64,000 bases of DNA from Blastococcus aggregatus (GTDB lineage Bacteria; Actinomycetota; Actinomycetes; Mycobacteriales; Geodermatophilaceae): NCBI RefSeq assembly GCF_900221005.1, contig NZ_OBQI01000003.1, forward strand, positions 248,001 to 312,000. Direction: 5' to 3'. The notes beneath the pieces were generated by a model, which ran no database searches, had not been told where the DNA came from, and saw nothing but the letters and a program-made list of their open reading frames with translations. Shown one piece after another: positions 17,786 through 28,384 of this stretch. The translations under genes were made by a program, and so were the position numbers. The number at the start of each line of letters is the position of its first letter. Within the stretch, counting starts at the first letter, position 1.

Positions 17786-18708
17786 TAGAGCCCTGCCTGC
17801 TGCACGAGATCGTCGAGGACCCGGTCCATCCGCATGACGAGCGACACGTGACCCTCACCCTCCACGAGGTGCGCGCGTGCGCCGGCGACATGCCGGCTGA
17901 GCCACACGGCGTGCGCGAACGGCACCATGCGGTCCTCCGTCCCCTGCCAGATGGACACCGGTACGACGATCTCGCCCATGTCGAAGCCCCACGGCCGGCT
18001 GTGCGTCAGGTCGTCGTCGCGCCAGCCGACGATGCCCTGCATCCCGGCCCTGCGCGTCGAGGCAGCGAGGTACTCCGCGAGTTCCCCGGTCAGCGCGGCC
18101 TTGTCGACGTCGGGGAGCAGCGCGCCCATCCCCAGGACGATGAGATCGGCCGTCACCGAGAACATCGGCGCGCCGTGCTCCTCCAGGTACGCCGCCAGCG
18201 CGTCCGCACCTCGGCCCACGGCGGTGTACTCGGCGACGTTCTCCGGAGCCATCCCGGCGAGCAGGTCCAGACCGGCCGCATCCGGGGGCGCGATGCCCAC
18301 CCCGCAGGTCGCCGCGCGGCATCGGCCCGGCAGCATCGCGGCGCAGGCCAGCGCGCGCGGACCGCCTCCCGACCAGCCCAGCGTGATGAACTCGTCCAGG
18401 CCTAAGTGGTCCAGGATGGTCGCGGTGTCACGGGCGTCGTCGGCGACGGTGGCCGTGCTCACCGCGTCGGAGCGCGGCGTCGACCGCCCGTAGCCGGGCC
18501 GGGAGTAGGCGATCGTGCGCAGCTGCCGGGCCGATGCGGGCCGCTCCAGGATCCCGTACGGGACGGCGGCCTGCGGGGTTCCGTGATGGAAGACGAGCGG
18601 GAACCCGTCCTCCGGTCCCGTCGTCAGCACCTCCAGCACGCGCCCGTCCGGAGTGGGGACCAGGTGCGTCGCGTGGCTGGTCGGGTCGGTCGTCCGGTCG
18701 GGCGCCAT
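17785..18708 (-). CDS. Alpha/beta hydrolase
   Basis: A 307-residue alpha/beta-hydrolase fold protein. The oxyanion region is VFHHGTPQAAVP, the nucleophile elbow GWSGGGPRAL (Ser about residue 110), the acid in QGTEDRMVPF and the His in EGEGHVSLV, giving a complete triad. The ATG at 18708 follows a GGCAGG sequence and starts just before the first strand. It lies 52 bases upstream of the serA-type gene with a palindrome between them. The substrate is unknown. Confidence 0.88.
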   Translation of the reverse strand: MAPDRTTDPTSHATHLVPTPDGRVLEVLTTGPEDGFPLVFHHGTPQAAVPYGILERPASARQLRTIAYSRPGYGRSTPRSDAVSTATVADDARDTATILDHLGLDEFITLGWSGGGPRALACAAMLPGRCRAATCGVGIAPPDAAGLDLLAGMAPENVAEYTAVGRGADALAAYLEEHGAPMFSVTADLIVLGMGALLPDVDKAALTGELAEYLAASTRRAGMQGIVGWRDDDLTHSRPWGFDMGEIVVPVSIWQGTEDRMVPFAHAVWLSRHVAGARAHLVEGEGHVSLVMRMDRVLDDLVQQAGL

Positions 18709-18763
18709 GCTCGTCAGCCTGCCCTGCCGACGACCGGCGACCGGAGCCGGGCCGGGCACCCCG

Positions 18764-19795
18764 TCAGGAACGGGTCCAGCGGCGGTACCCCTGCGCGGCA
18801 TCCGAGGCGACGCGCTCCCACCGGGACGACATCGTCGGGTCCGCGCCCAGCTGCACCTCGGCTCGCCAGCGGTAGGTGGTGGGCCACCGGCGGAAGACGG
18901 GCACGACGGTCGTGACCAGCCGCATCAGCCACGGCAGCGGACCGGGCCGCCACCGTTCCGTCACATCCATCTCCAGGGTCACCCGCCCGCCCTGTCGCGT
19001 TCCCGACCACGCGCCACCGGTCACCCGGGCGCCGTCGACCGACACGTGCCAGCGCCCGGCTTCGACCGCGCCGTCGGCGAGGAGTCGGAGATCCGGCAGG
19101 GCGGGCTCGAGCGCGACCCGGGCGCCATGGCCGCCTCCCTCGGCCACGACGGCCTCGATACCGGTCCCGTCGGGAGTGAGCTCCAGACGCTGCCCGGCAC
19201 CCGGTGCGCGCAGGGCACCGTCGTGGTCGGAGTTGAGCTCCACGGCGCAGAGCGGTGCCGCGTACTTGATCAGGTGCCGCCGGTGCAGGCGGGCGCCGGG
19301 GAGCCGTCCCGTCGAGGCCTCGCGCCCGCCGATGCGGATCGTCGGACGTGTGCCGGTGACGCGAACCAGGTCGAACCCGCTCAGCCACACGAGCAGCAGT
19401 GCCTTCGGCCGGTCGATCCCGGCGCCGACCGGCGCCAGCAGCTGCGCCCGGCGACGCCGCCGGCCGTCGCGGTCGTCCACGAGGACGTCGACCTGGCGCC
19501 CGTCGACGTCGGTGAACCGCACCTCGGCCCGGACCCCGTCCTCGGTGACCTCCAGCCGGGCGACCCGGAAATCGGTCTCGGTCCAGGACCCGGTGCCCCC
19601 GCCGATCTCGTAGCCACCGGGGTCCAGGCGGAGACCCCGCTCCGGGTAGTAGTCCACGCGCCGGTCGACCCGGCGGGACAGGAAGGCGAGCATGCCCCTG
19701 CCGTGGACGTCGTCGTCGAACCACTGCAGCTCCAGACCGTCGTAGGTCGGATCGTCGGCGAGCTCGACGTTCAGGAAGCGCGCGATCGGTGACAC
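18764..19795 (-). CDS. Conserved hypothetical protein, beta-rich
   Basis: I do not recognise a named domain. The 343-residue product has aromatic and charged stretches near the N terminus (LELQWFDDDVHGRGMLAF, RVDYYPERGLRL) and many short beta-like segments. One hydrophobic patch, WLMRLVTTVVPVFRRW, near the C terminus may be an amphipathic membrane contact. The GTG start at 19795 lacks a good Shine-Dalgarno, and an in-frame opening continues upstream to 20026, so the start is uncertain. No neighbour suggests a function. Confidence 0.6.
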   Translation of the reverse strand: MSPIARFLNVELADDPTYDGLELQWFDDDVHGRGMLAFLSRRVDRRVDYYPERGLRLDPGGYEIGGGTGSWTETDFRVARLEVTEDGVRAEVRFTDVDGRQVDVLVDDRDGRRRRRAQLLAPVGAGIDRPKALLLVWLSGFDLVRVTGTRPTIRIGGREASTGRLPGARLHRRHLIKYAAPLCAVELNSDHDGALRAPGAGQRLELTPDGTGIEAVVAEGGGHGARVALEPALPDLRLLADGAVEAGRWHVSVDGARVTGGAWSGTRQGGRVTLEMDVTERWRPGPLPWLMRLVTTVVPVFRRWPTTYRWRAEVQLGADPTMSSRWERVASDAAQGYRRWTRS

Positions 19796-20104
19796 ACCCA
19801 GCGAGAACGGGCACAGCGGGCCGAGGCCCGTGCGCTGCGGGCCGCCGCGAAGGGGTGGGACGTCCGGGAGCCCGCGCACGACACCTGCCCTCCCGACCAC
19901 ACCCCGCGGCCCCGGCGTCGCCGGGCCGTCAGGGCTTCCCGAGTGTCGTGGACCGGGCCGGTCACGACCGGGGTCGTCGGAACCGTCCCGCAGCGACGAA
20001 GGTCCTGGGACGGGCGACGGAGCCACCCGAGGATGCGTTCATGACTGCGACCCGTGGTAGGGATGCAGGGGTCGGCGGGGCACGGGGCCGCACCTCCTGA
20101 TGCC
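19796..20104. other. Intergenic region between hypothetical and phosphoesterase genes
   Basis: About 309 bases separate the two divergent genes if the chosen starts are right. It holds possible upstream start codons for both (20026 on minus; 20054 and 20063 on plus). It also has a weak DosR-like sequence GCGACGAAGGTCCT (19993-20006; 11 of 14 positions match GGGCCGAAGGTCCC). I see nothing else definite. Confidence 0.4.
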
Positions 20105-21331
20105 GTGAGCGAGGAGGACCTCCTGTCCGCGATCCAGCTGTCGTTCTGGGACGCCGTCCTGCTCGGCGCGGTCCTCCTGGCGCACGGCTACCTGTGGTGG
20201 CGGCTGGTGCACGACACCACGCGTCCGGGACGTGGGCGGCGATGGCTGACGGCGCTGCTCGCCGTCCTCGCCCTCCTGATCACCGTCGCCCTGGCGGTGC
20301 CCTACCCGCCGGAGGTGCTCCTGCCTGCCCAGGAGGCCGGCTTCGTCTGGCTGGGCGTGGCCTTCTACGTGATCCTCGGCCTGCTCGTGCTGGAACCGGT
20401 CCGGCTCGGCGCACGCTGGTGGCTGCGCCGGCGCGGCGGGCCCGCGCGGTCGGAGCCGGACCAGGGGTCGGAGGATCGGCCGGTCGTCCCGGAGTCGTCC
20501 CGCCGCCTGTTCCTGGCCCGGGGCCTCGCGGTCGGGTCCGGTGCGGTCGCGCTCGGGACGGTCGGCGTCGGCATGCGGACGGCGACCGGTGCTCCCGTCG
20601 TCCGCCGGCTGCCGGTGACCCTGGCCGGGCTCGACCCCGCGCTCGACGGCTTCCGCATCGTCACGTTCTCGGACGCCCACCTGTCGCCCGGCTACGGCGG
20701 GCGGCGGTTCGAGCGGGTGATCGACCTGGTCAACGCCCAGCGACCGGATGCCGTCGCCATCGTCGGGGACCTCGTCGACGGCCGGCTGGAGCAGCTGCGC
20801 GAACAGGTGGCGCCGGTGCAGGACCTGGTCAGCGAGCAGGGGGTCTTCTTCGTGGCGGGCAACCACGAGCAGCGCGTCGACACCGAGGCCTGGCTGCGGC
20901 ACCTCTCCGACCTCGGTGTCCGGGTGCTGCGCAACGAGCGGGTCGCCCTGGGTCGCGGCGGCGCGACGTTCGATCTCGCGGGCGTCGACGCCGCGGACGG
21001 CGGGGACCCGCCCGGCCGCGGAACCGGCCTGGACGCGGCCCTCGCGGGCCGGGACCGGTCGCGGCCGGTCGTCCTGCTCGCCCACGAACCCCTGCAGATC
21101 GACGCCGCCCGGGCCGCCGGGGTGGATCTGCAGCTGTCGGGGCACACCCACGGCGGGCAGCTGTGGCCGTTCGACTACGCCGTCCGGCTGGACCAGCCGG
21201 TGATCGAGGGCTACCGGCGCTACGGCGGCACGCAGTTGTTCGTCACCTCCGGCGTCGGGTCCTGGGGGCCGCCCGTGCGGATCGGCGCCCGCCCCGAGGT
21301 CGTCGTGGTCGAGCTGCGCGCTCCCCGGTGA
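20105..21331 (+). CDS. Membrane-anchored metallophosphoesterase
   Basis: A 408-residue protein. Three hydrophobic segments lie in the first 110 residues, followed by a further transmembrane stretch and a calcineurin-like domain with FSDAHLSP, VGDLVDG, GNHEQR and SGHTHGGQLWP as metal ligands. This is the YkuE/YaeI type, some of which act on UDP-2,3-diacylglucosamine or other pyrophosphates. The substrate here is unknown. Starts at 20054 (GTG) or 20063 (ATG) are possible. I prefer GTG 20105 because homologues generally begin close to the first membrane helix. Confidence 0.85.
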   Translation: MSEEDLLSAIQLSFWDAVLLGAVLLAHGYLWWRLVHDTTRPGRGRRWLTALLAVLALLITVALAVPYPPEVLLPAQEAGFVWLGVAFYVILGLLVLEPVRLGARWWLRRRGGPARSEPDQGSEDRPVVPESSRRLFLARGLAVGSGAVALGTVGVGMRTATGAPVVRRLPVTLAGLDPALDGFRIVTFSDAHLSPGYGGRRFERVIDLVNAQRPDAVAIVGDLVDGRLEQLREQVAPVQDLVSEQGVFFVAGNHEQRVDTEAWLRHLSDLGVRVLRNERVALGRGGATFDLAGVDAADGGDPPGRGTGLDAALAGRDRSRPVVLLAHEPLQIDAARAAGVDLQLSGHTHGGQLWPFDYAVRLDQPVIEGYRRYGGTQLFVTSGVGSWGPPVRIGARPEVVVVELRAPR

Positions 21332-21367
21332 GTCCCGGCGGCACCGTCCCGTCCGCCGGGTCTCCCG

Positions 21368-23221
21368 CTACACGTCGGAGTCGGCCGCCCCCTCGTACAT
21401 CGAATCCAGCAGCGACCGGTACCGCGTCTCGATCTGCCGGCGCTTGACCTTCATGCTCGGCGTCAGCTCCTCGGACTCCACCGACATGTCGTGGTCCAGG
21501 AGCCGGAAGTCCTTGATCGTCTCCCAGCGGTTGAGCCGGGCGTTCATCTCGTCCAGGCACTCCTGGACGTAGGAGACCACCGCCGGTTCGGTCACCAGGC
21601 TCGCGTAGTCGGTGGACGTCAGCCCCTGGGCCTTGGCCCATTGGACGAGGGCGTCGGGATCGAGGGTGATGATCGCGGTGGCGTAGTTGCGCCCGTCGCC
21701 GTGGACGATCATCTGGCTGGCCAGCGGACAGACCGCCTTGAACAGGCCCTCGATGGCCTGCGGAGCGATGTACTTCCCGCCGCTGGTCTTGATCAGGTCC
21801 TTCTTCCGGTCCGTCACCCGGAGCCGGCCCTCGCGGTCGAGCTCACCGACGTCGCCGGTCGAGAACCAGCCGTCGGGCGCGAGCACCTCGGCCGTGGCAT
21901 CGGCCCGGTTGTGGTAGCCGCGCATGACGTGGGGACCGCGGATGAGGATCTCGCCGTCCTCGGCGATCCGGATCTCCGAGCCCAGCAGGGGCGCCCCCAC
22001 GACCCCGGCGCCGGGTCGGTCGAGGTCCGCGACGGTGGCGCCGCCGCTGGTCTCGGTCAGCCCGTACCCCTCCACGACCGGCATGCCGGCCGCCCCGAAC
22101 CAGTCGGCGATGTCCGAGGAGAGGGCAGCGCTGCCCGAGAGGAGGAACCGGATCCGGCCGCCGAGGCGGTCCCGGACCTTGGACAGGACCAGTCGGTCGG
22201 CCACGAGGTGCTGGGCGCGGAGCCACGGGCTCGGGCGCCTCCCCTCCAGGTGCGCGCGCCAGACCTCGGCGCCCGTGGCGAAGGCCCAGGAGAAGAGCCT
22301 CAGCTTGATGCCGCCCTCCTGCTCGACGGTCTGCACGACCCTCCCGTGCACCTTCTCGAAGATGCGCGGTGGCCCGGCCATGAACGTGGGCCGGACGACG
22401 GCGAGGTTGTCCACGATCCGGTCGAGCCGACCGTCGATCGCCGTGGGGAACCCGATCTGCAGCTGCACCGCCTCCAGCATCTTGCCGAAGGAGTGCGCCA
22501 TCGGGAGCCACAGGTACTGCAGGTCGTCGGGGCGCACGAGGTGCACGGACTCCGCCGCCGCACCGATGTAGGTCCAGCACCGGTGCGGCAGTTCGACGCC
22601 CTTGGGCCGACCCGTGGTGCCCGAGGTGTAGATCAGCGTGGCCAGGTGCTCGGGCCGGATGGCGGCCACCGCCTCGTCGACGGCGGTCGGATCGGACACG
22701 AGGAGGCTGGCGCCCAGAGCCTGCAGGTCGGCCAGGCTGATCACCCATTCGCCGTCCGGCTCACCGTCGAACGTGACGACGCGGACCACGTCGGGCAGGT
22801 GGTCGCGCTGCGACCGCAGCTTGGCGACCTGCGCGTCGTCCTCGGCGAAGACGATGCGCGCGCCGCTGTCGGAGAGGATGAATCCCACGTCGGCCGTGCT
22901 CGTCGTCGGGTAGACGGCGGTCGTCGCGCCGCCCGCGCACATCACCGCCAGGTCTGCGTACACCCATTCCATCCGGGTGCCGCTCGCGACGGCGACCCGG
23001 TCCTCGGGCCGGATCCCCAGGGCGAGCAGCCCGGCAGCGGTGACCGTCACGGTCTCCCCGGCCTGCGCCCAGGTCACCGACGTCCAGCCGCCGTCCCCGT
23101 CCGGGTGACGGAACGCCTCGGCGCTTCCGCTCGCCGCCACCCGGTCGTGGAACAGCCGGGCGAGCGATGCCGCCGGAACGGGCAGTGCGCCGGTCTCGCT
23201 GGTCCTGGTCGTCGTCGTCAT
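21368..23221 (-). CDS. Long-chain fatty-acid--CoA ligase (AMP-binding)
   Basis: A 617-residue FACL-type adenylating enzyme. Motif A1 LIYTSGTTGRPKG (near 190), A5 GYGLTETSG (about 345), A7 STGDVGELD (about 430) and DRKKDLIKTSGGK (about 445) are all present. It activates fatty acids with ATP and CoA. GGAGGAG lies before the ATG. It is divergent from the DUF3068 gene across a 229-base gap, which contains only weak DosR-like sequences. Confidence 0.94.
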   Translation of the reverse strand: MTTTTRTSETGALPVPAASLARLFHDRVAASGSAEAFRHPDGDGGWTSVTWAQAGETVTVTAAGLLALGIRPEDRVAVASGTRMEWVYADLAVMCAGGATTAVYPTTSTADVGFILSDSGARIVFAEDDAQVAKLRSQRDHLPDVVRVVTFDGEPDGEWVISLADLQALGASLLVSDPTAVDEAVAAIRPEHLATLIYTSGTTGRPKGVELPHRCWTYIGAAAESVHLVRPDDLQYLWLPMAHSFGKMLEAVQLQIGFPTAIDGRLDRIVDNLAVVRPTFMAGPPRIFEKVHGRVVQTVEQEGGIKLRLFSWAFATGAEVWRAHLEGRRPSPWLRAQHLVADRLVLSKVRDRLGGRIRFLLSGSAALSSDIADWFGAAGMPVVEGYGLTETSGGATVADLDRPGAGVVGAPLLGSEIRIAEDGEILIRGPHVMRGYHNRADATAEVLAPDGWFSTGDVGELDREGRLRVTDRKKDLIKTSGGKYIAPQAIEGLFKAVCPLASQMIVHGDGRNYATAIITLDPDALVQWAKAQGLTSTDYASLVTEPAVVSYVQECLDEMNARLNRWETIKDFRLLDHDMSVESEELTPSMKVKRRQIETRYRSLLDSMYEGAADSDV

Positions 23222-23450
23222 GGCTCCTCCGTCACGGTGGGTCGCCATGGATCCTCCGGTTCCCGCGCACGCTGCGGTACGGGCGAAGGTCATGCGAGCG
23301 GGGGACGACGGGAGGGCCATTGGCCCCTGCACCGACCTCGTGCCCTGCCGCGCCCTCCGGCCCTGCGCGATGGGGCCCAACGGCTGCGGTGCGACGCGAC
23401 GCGGATCCCCAGGCTGGAACCGTCCCAGACCCGATCTCCCGGGAGCCACC

Positions 23451-24512
23451 GTGCGACTCACCCGCTCCTCCGTCGTCCTGGCCGTCGTGGGCGTCCTCCT
23501 GCTCGCCGTCGCCGCGGTCGTCCGCTTCGTCGTGGTACCGGCGGTGAGCAAGCTGCCGGCCGACACCGACATCCTCCAGGAGTTCGAGGGCACCTACACC
23601 GGGCTCGACCCGGCCGCGCTCTCGGGCGGCTCCGAGGACGTCCTGCTGGAGGACGCCCCGGTCGAGGCCAGCCGGCGGATCGACGTCGAATCCGTCGACG
23701 GCGACACCGCGATCGTCGTCCGCACCGTCGAGCGCAGCATCGACGGCGTGGCGGACCCGTCGCGCTCGCTGCGCTACGCCATCGACCGGACGACCGAGGA
23801 ATCGACGACGCCACCCGAGGGTGCCGGGGACGTCGTCGACAGCGAAGGCCTGGTCTTCACGCTGCCGATCAACCCCTCCACCGACGAGGACTACCGGCTC
23901 TGGGACCAGAACACGGCCGAGGCCTACCCGCTGACCTACCAGGGCGAGGACTCCCTGGAGGGCCGCACCGTCTACCTCTACGGCTCGACGATGGAAGGGA
24001 CGGTCGCCGACCCGGAGTCCCTGGGGCTGCCCACCTCCGTGTCCAAGGAGCAGCTGATCGCGCTGGCGCCCGCGCTGCTCGACCTGCTGCCGCCCGACCT
24101 GGCCGGGCAGCTGCCCGCCGTCGTCCCGCTCCTGCCCGACACCATTCCGCTGAGCTACACCTCCGTCTACGACGTGACCATCTCCGCCGACGCCGAGCTG
24201 GGCGCGACGATCGCCGGGACGTCCAACCAGGTCATCACCGCCCAGCTGCCGCTCGGCCCGCAGACCGTCGAGGTGCCGTTCTCGACGGTCGAGCTCTCCT
24301 CGACCGACGCTTCCATCGCCGACCGCGCGGCGGACACCGCGGACAGCGCCACGCAGCTCAACCTCATCCGGACCGTGCTGCCGATCGTCGCCGTGGCGCT
24401 CGGCCTGCTGCTCCTGGTGGCCGCGCTGCTGCTGGCCCGGCGCGCCGGCCGGCGTCCGCAACAGGCCACGTCGGACACGTCGGCGTCCCAGCGCTCCCCG
24501 CAGTCCGTCTGA
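23451..24512 (+). CDS. DUF3068 domain-containing membrane protein
   Basis: A 353-residue protein with an N-terminal signal-anchor helix (about residues 7-30), a long extracellular beta-rich DUF3068 region, and a C-terminal transmembrane helix (about 310-335) followed by a short basic tail. DUF3068/PorA-like proteins are widespread in actinobacteria, but the function here cannot be stated. The GTG start is supported by GGGAG just upstream. A lipoprotein gene follows 11 bases after its stop, so the two are likely co-transcribed. Confidence 0.85.
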   Translation: MRLTRSSVVLAVVGVLLLAVAAVVRFVVVPAVSKLPADTDILQEFEGTYTGLDPAALSGGSEDVLLEDAPVEASRRIDVESVDGDTAIVVRTVERSIDGVADPSRSLRYAIDRTTEESTTPPEGAGDVVDSEGLVFTLPINPSTDEDYRLWDQNTAEAYPLTYQGEDSLEGRTVYLYGSTMEGTVADPESLGLPTSVSKEQLIALAPALLDLLPPDLAGQLPAVVPLLPDTIPLSYTSVYDVTISADAELGATIAGTSNQVITAQLPLGPQTVEVPFSTVELSSTDASIADRAADTADSATQLNLIRTVLPIVAVALGLLLLVAALLLARRAGRRPQQATSDTSASQRSPQSV

Positions 24513-24523
24513 TCGCACGGCGC

Positions 24524-25042
24524 ATGATGACGACACCCCGTGCGCCCCGACGGCGCGCCTCGCGGTCGTGCGCGGCCCTGGTCGTCGCGGCCGTCGCGCT
24601 CACCGGCTGTGGCGACGACGACGACACCACCACCCCGGCGACGAGCACGTCGGCAGGCGAGACGTCCTCGGGGAGCGCGCAGCCGTCGACCACCCCGAAC
24701 GCTCCGGCGACGACCCGGACTCCGCCGCCGCCCCCCACGCCGAGCCCGACGGCGGGGACGGCCATCCCCGGAGAGGCGCTCAGCGCCGCCCAGGTCGCCG
24801 AGCTGCAGCACGCGGTCGACGAGGGGCATCAGCCCTGGCGCCTCGACATCGCCGCGGTCGCCGAGGCCTTCACCAGGGGCGAGCTCGGCTGGACCGACGC
24901 CCAGGTCGCCCTCGCCGATCCGCACACCGCCGAGGTGACCAACGGGGCGGACGGCCGCATGGTGACCCTGCAGCTGCGCCAGCCCGCGCGGGAGGGCGCC
25001 GACGGGATCTGGATCGTGGTCAGCGGCGTCTGGCTGAACTGA
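24524..25042 (+). CDS. Putative lipoprotein
   Basis: A 172-residue secreted protein. A basic start is followed by a hydrophobic signal segment and the lipobox LTGC (Cys about residue 29). A Ser/Thr/Pro-rich linker (about 35-80) then leads to a small C-terminal domain of about 90 residues with no recognised family. Two adjacent ATG codons (24524, 24527) can serve as start. It sits directly behind the DUF3068 gene, so both probably act at the outer face of the membrane. Confidence 0.8.
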   Translation: MMTTPRAPRRRASRSCAALVVAAVALTGCGDDDDTTTPATSTSAGETSSGSAQPSTTPNAPATTRTPPPPPTPSPTAGTAIPGEALSAAQVAELQHAVDEGHQPWRLDIAAVAEAFTRGELGWTDAQVALADPHTAEVTNGADGRMVTLQLRQPAREGADGIWIVVSGVWLN

Positions 25043-25072
25043 GGGACGTTCGGGCGAACCCGTCTACCGCCG

Positions 25073-26419
25073 TCAGGCGGCGCTCCGGGGCGCCCGGGGG
25101 AAGTGGGACACGAACCAGTCGCGGGCCAGGTGCGCCGCCGCCTCGAGGGTGCCCGGCTCCTCGAACAGGTGCGTGGCGCCCGGGACGATCTCGAGGCGGT
25201 GCTCGCAGCGCAGCCGGGCCGCGGCCCGCACGTTCAGCTCGAGGACGACGTCGTCCCGGCCGCCGACCAGCAGCAGCGTCGGGGCGCGGACGTCCTCCAG
25301 CCGCGGGCCCGCCAGATCCGGCCGTCCACCGCGGGACACCACCGCCGCGACGTCCGCTCCCGGCTCCGCGGCGGCCCACAGCGCCGCCGCCGCCCCCGTG
25401 CTGGCGCCGAACCAGCCCATGGGGAGGGGCGCGCAGCCGGGTCGCCGGCGCAACCAGGCGGTGACCTGCGACAGCCGCCCGGCCAGGAGCGGGACGTCGA
25501 AGACGTTCCTGCGGTCCTGCTCCTCGCCCGGAGTGAGCAGGTCGAAGAGCAGGGTCGCCAGTCCGGCCTCCTGCAGCACCCGGGCGACGGCGCCGTTGCG
25601 GGGGCTGTGCCGGCTGCTGCCGCTGCCGTGGACGAAGACCACGATGCCCAGCGGATGCGCCGGAACGGTCAGCCGCCCGCCCAGGCGCACGTTCCCGGCG
25701 ACGACCTCGACCTCCTCGTCCCGCCCCGGGTCGTCGCCCGCCGGGGGCCGGGGATCGACGGTGGCGGCCTCCTCCAGCAGCGTCAGGACCTGCTCGTCCG
25801 GAACGGGGCGGAAGTCGTCGTAGGCCTGCCCGACCGCGACGAAGTCCGCGGGCGTCGTCACGACCACCAGTTCGTCCACCTCCCCGCGCAGCACGTCGGC
25901 GGTGCTGGGCGCGCACGCGGGCGCCGCGAGCACCACCCTCGACGCGCCCTGCGCGCGGGCCACCTGACAGGCCGCCCGGGCCGTCGCCCCGGTGGCGATC
26001 CCGTCGTCGACGATCACCGCCGTCCTGCCCCGGAGGGGCACGCGGAGCCGGTGCGCGCGGAAGCGCGACGCACGCAGCTCCACCTCACGACGCTCCCGCT
26101 GCTCCGCGACGGCGACCTCTCGCCGGCCGACGCCGGACCGGGCGAGGACCTCGTGGTTCAGCACGACCACGCCGTCCTCGCCCACGGCGCCCATCGCCAG
26201 CTCGGACCGGCCCGGCAGACCGAGCTTGCGCACCACGATGACGTCCAGCGGCAGGTCGAGCCGCCGCGCCACCTCGACGGCCACGGGCACTCCCCCGCGT
26301 GGCAGGCCCAGCACCACCGCGTCCTGACCGCGCAGGTGCGCCAGCCGCGCGGCCAGCTGCCGACCGGCCTCGGTGCGATCGGGGAAGATCGCCCGCGCCG
26401 TTCCAGCACCGGTACTCAT
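25073..26419 (-). CDS. Phosphoribosyltransferase-dienelactone hydrolase fusion (Rv0571c-like)
   Basis: A 448-residue two-domain protein. The N half (about 1-215) is a type I phosphoribosyltransferase with [10 protein letters not shown] and the PRPP loop [13 protein letters not shown]. The C half (about 230-448) is an alpha/beta hydrolase with FVHGSGSS, nucleophile GASTG and a late His in [11 protein letters not shown]. The same fusion is known in M. tuberculosis as Rv0571c, a DosR-regulon member of unknown function. GAGGAGG precedes the ATG, and a DosR-like box lies 59 bases upstream. It is divergent from acsA. Confidence 0.9.
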   Translation of the reverse strand: MSTGAGTARAIFPDRTEAGRQLAARLAHLRGQDAVVLGLPRGGVPVAVEVARRLDLPLDVIVVRKLGLPGRSELAMGAVGEDGVVVLNHEVLARSGVGRREVAVAEQRERREVELRASRFRAHRLRVPLRGRTAVIVDDGIATGATARAACQVARAQGASRVVLAAPACAPSTADVLRGEVDELVVVTTPADFVAVGQAYDDFRPVPDEQVLTLLEEAATVDPRPPAGDDPGRDEEVEVVAGNVRLGGRLTVPAHPLGIVVFVHGSGSSRHSPRNGAVARVLQEAGLATLLFDLLTPGEEQDRRNVFDVPLLAGRLSQVTAWLRRRPGCAPLPMGWFGASTGAAAALWAAAEPGADVAAVVSRGGRPDLAGPRLEDVRAPTLLLVGGRDDVVLELNVRAAARLRCEHRLEIVPGATHLFEEPGTLEAAAHLARDWFVSHFPRAPRSAA

Positions 26420-26477
26420 CGCGCCTCCTCGCAGCCGTCCCGGCCCCACCCTCGGGCACCCGGGCGGGGCGCGAGCA

Positions 26478-26491
26478 GGGCGCAACGTCCC
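26478..26491 (-). promoter_or_regulatory. DosR-like box upstream of the phosphoribosyltransferase-hydrolase gene
   Basis: Read on the minus strand it is GGGACGTTGCGCCC, a near match to the mycobacterial DosR core GGGACTWWAGTCCC. It is placed 59 bases before the minus-strand start. A second box for the divergent gene lies 40 bases further on. Confidence 0.55.
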
Positions 26492-26531
26492 GGTATCCCG
26501 GGCGACGAGAGCCGCATGTCCGTGCGGCCCG

Positions 26532-26545
26532 CCGACCTTCGGCCC
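26532..26545 (+). promoter_or_regulatory. DosR-like box upstream of acsA
   Basis: CCGACCTTCGGCCC matches 12 of 14 positions of GGGACCTTCGGCCC, the best box in the window. It lies 97 bases before ATG 26642. It would fall inside the coding region if the ATG at 26516 were used, which argues for the later start. Confidence 0.5.
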
Positions 26546-26641
26546 TGTGCGGCCGTCGGGCTCCGGCGGTCGGATGAGCCGGTGACCGTAGACGCCGGCT
26601 CCGCCACCCGCTGGCCTGTGATCACCAAGGCGCCCTCGCGC

Positions 26642-28380
<1,739 letters not shown>

Positions 28381-28384
<4 letters not shown>

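Noticed and set aside
23222-23450. Box-like words CGGGCGAAGGTCAT (23280-23293) and CCGACCTCGTGCCC (23332-23345)
   Set aside because: Only 9-10 of 14 positions agree with the consensus, too weak in GC-rich DNA to list as sites.
26516-26641. Upstream ATG 26516 as start of acsA
   Set aside because: It would add 42 residues without family similarity and put a good box inside the coding region, although a weak ribosome site is present.
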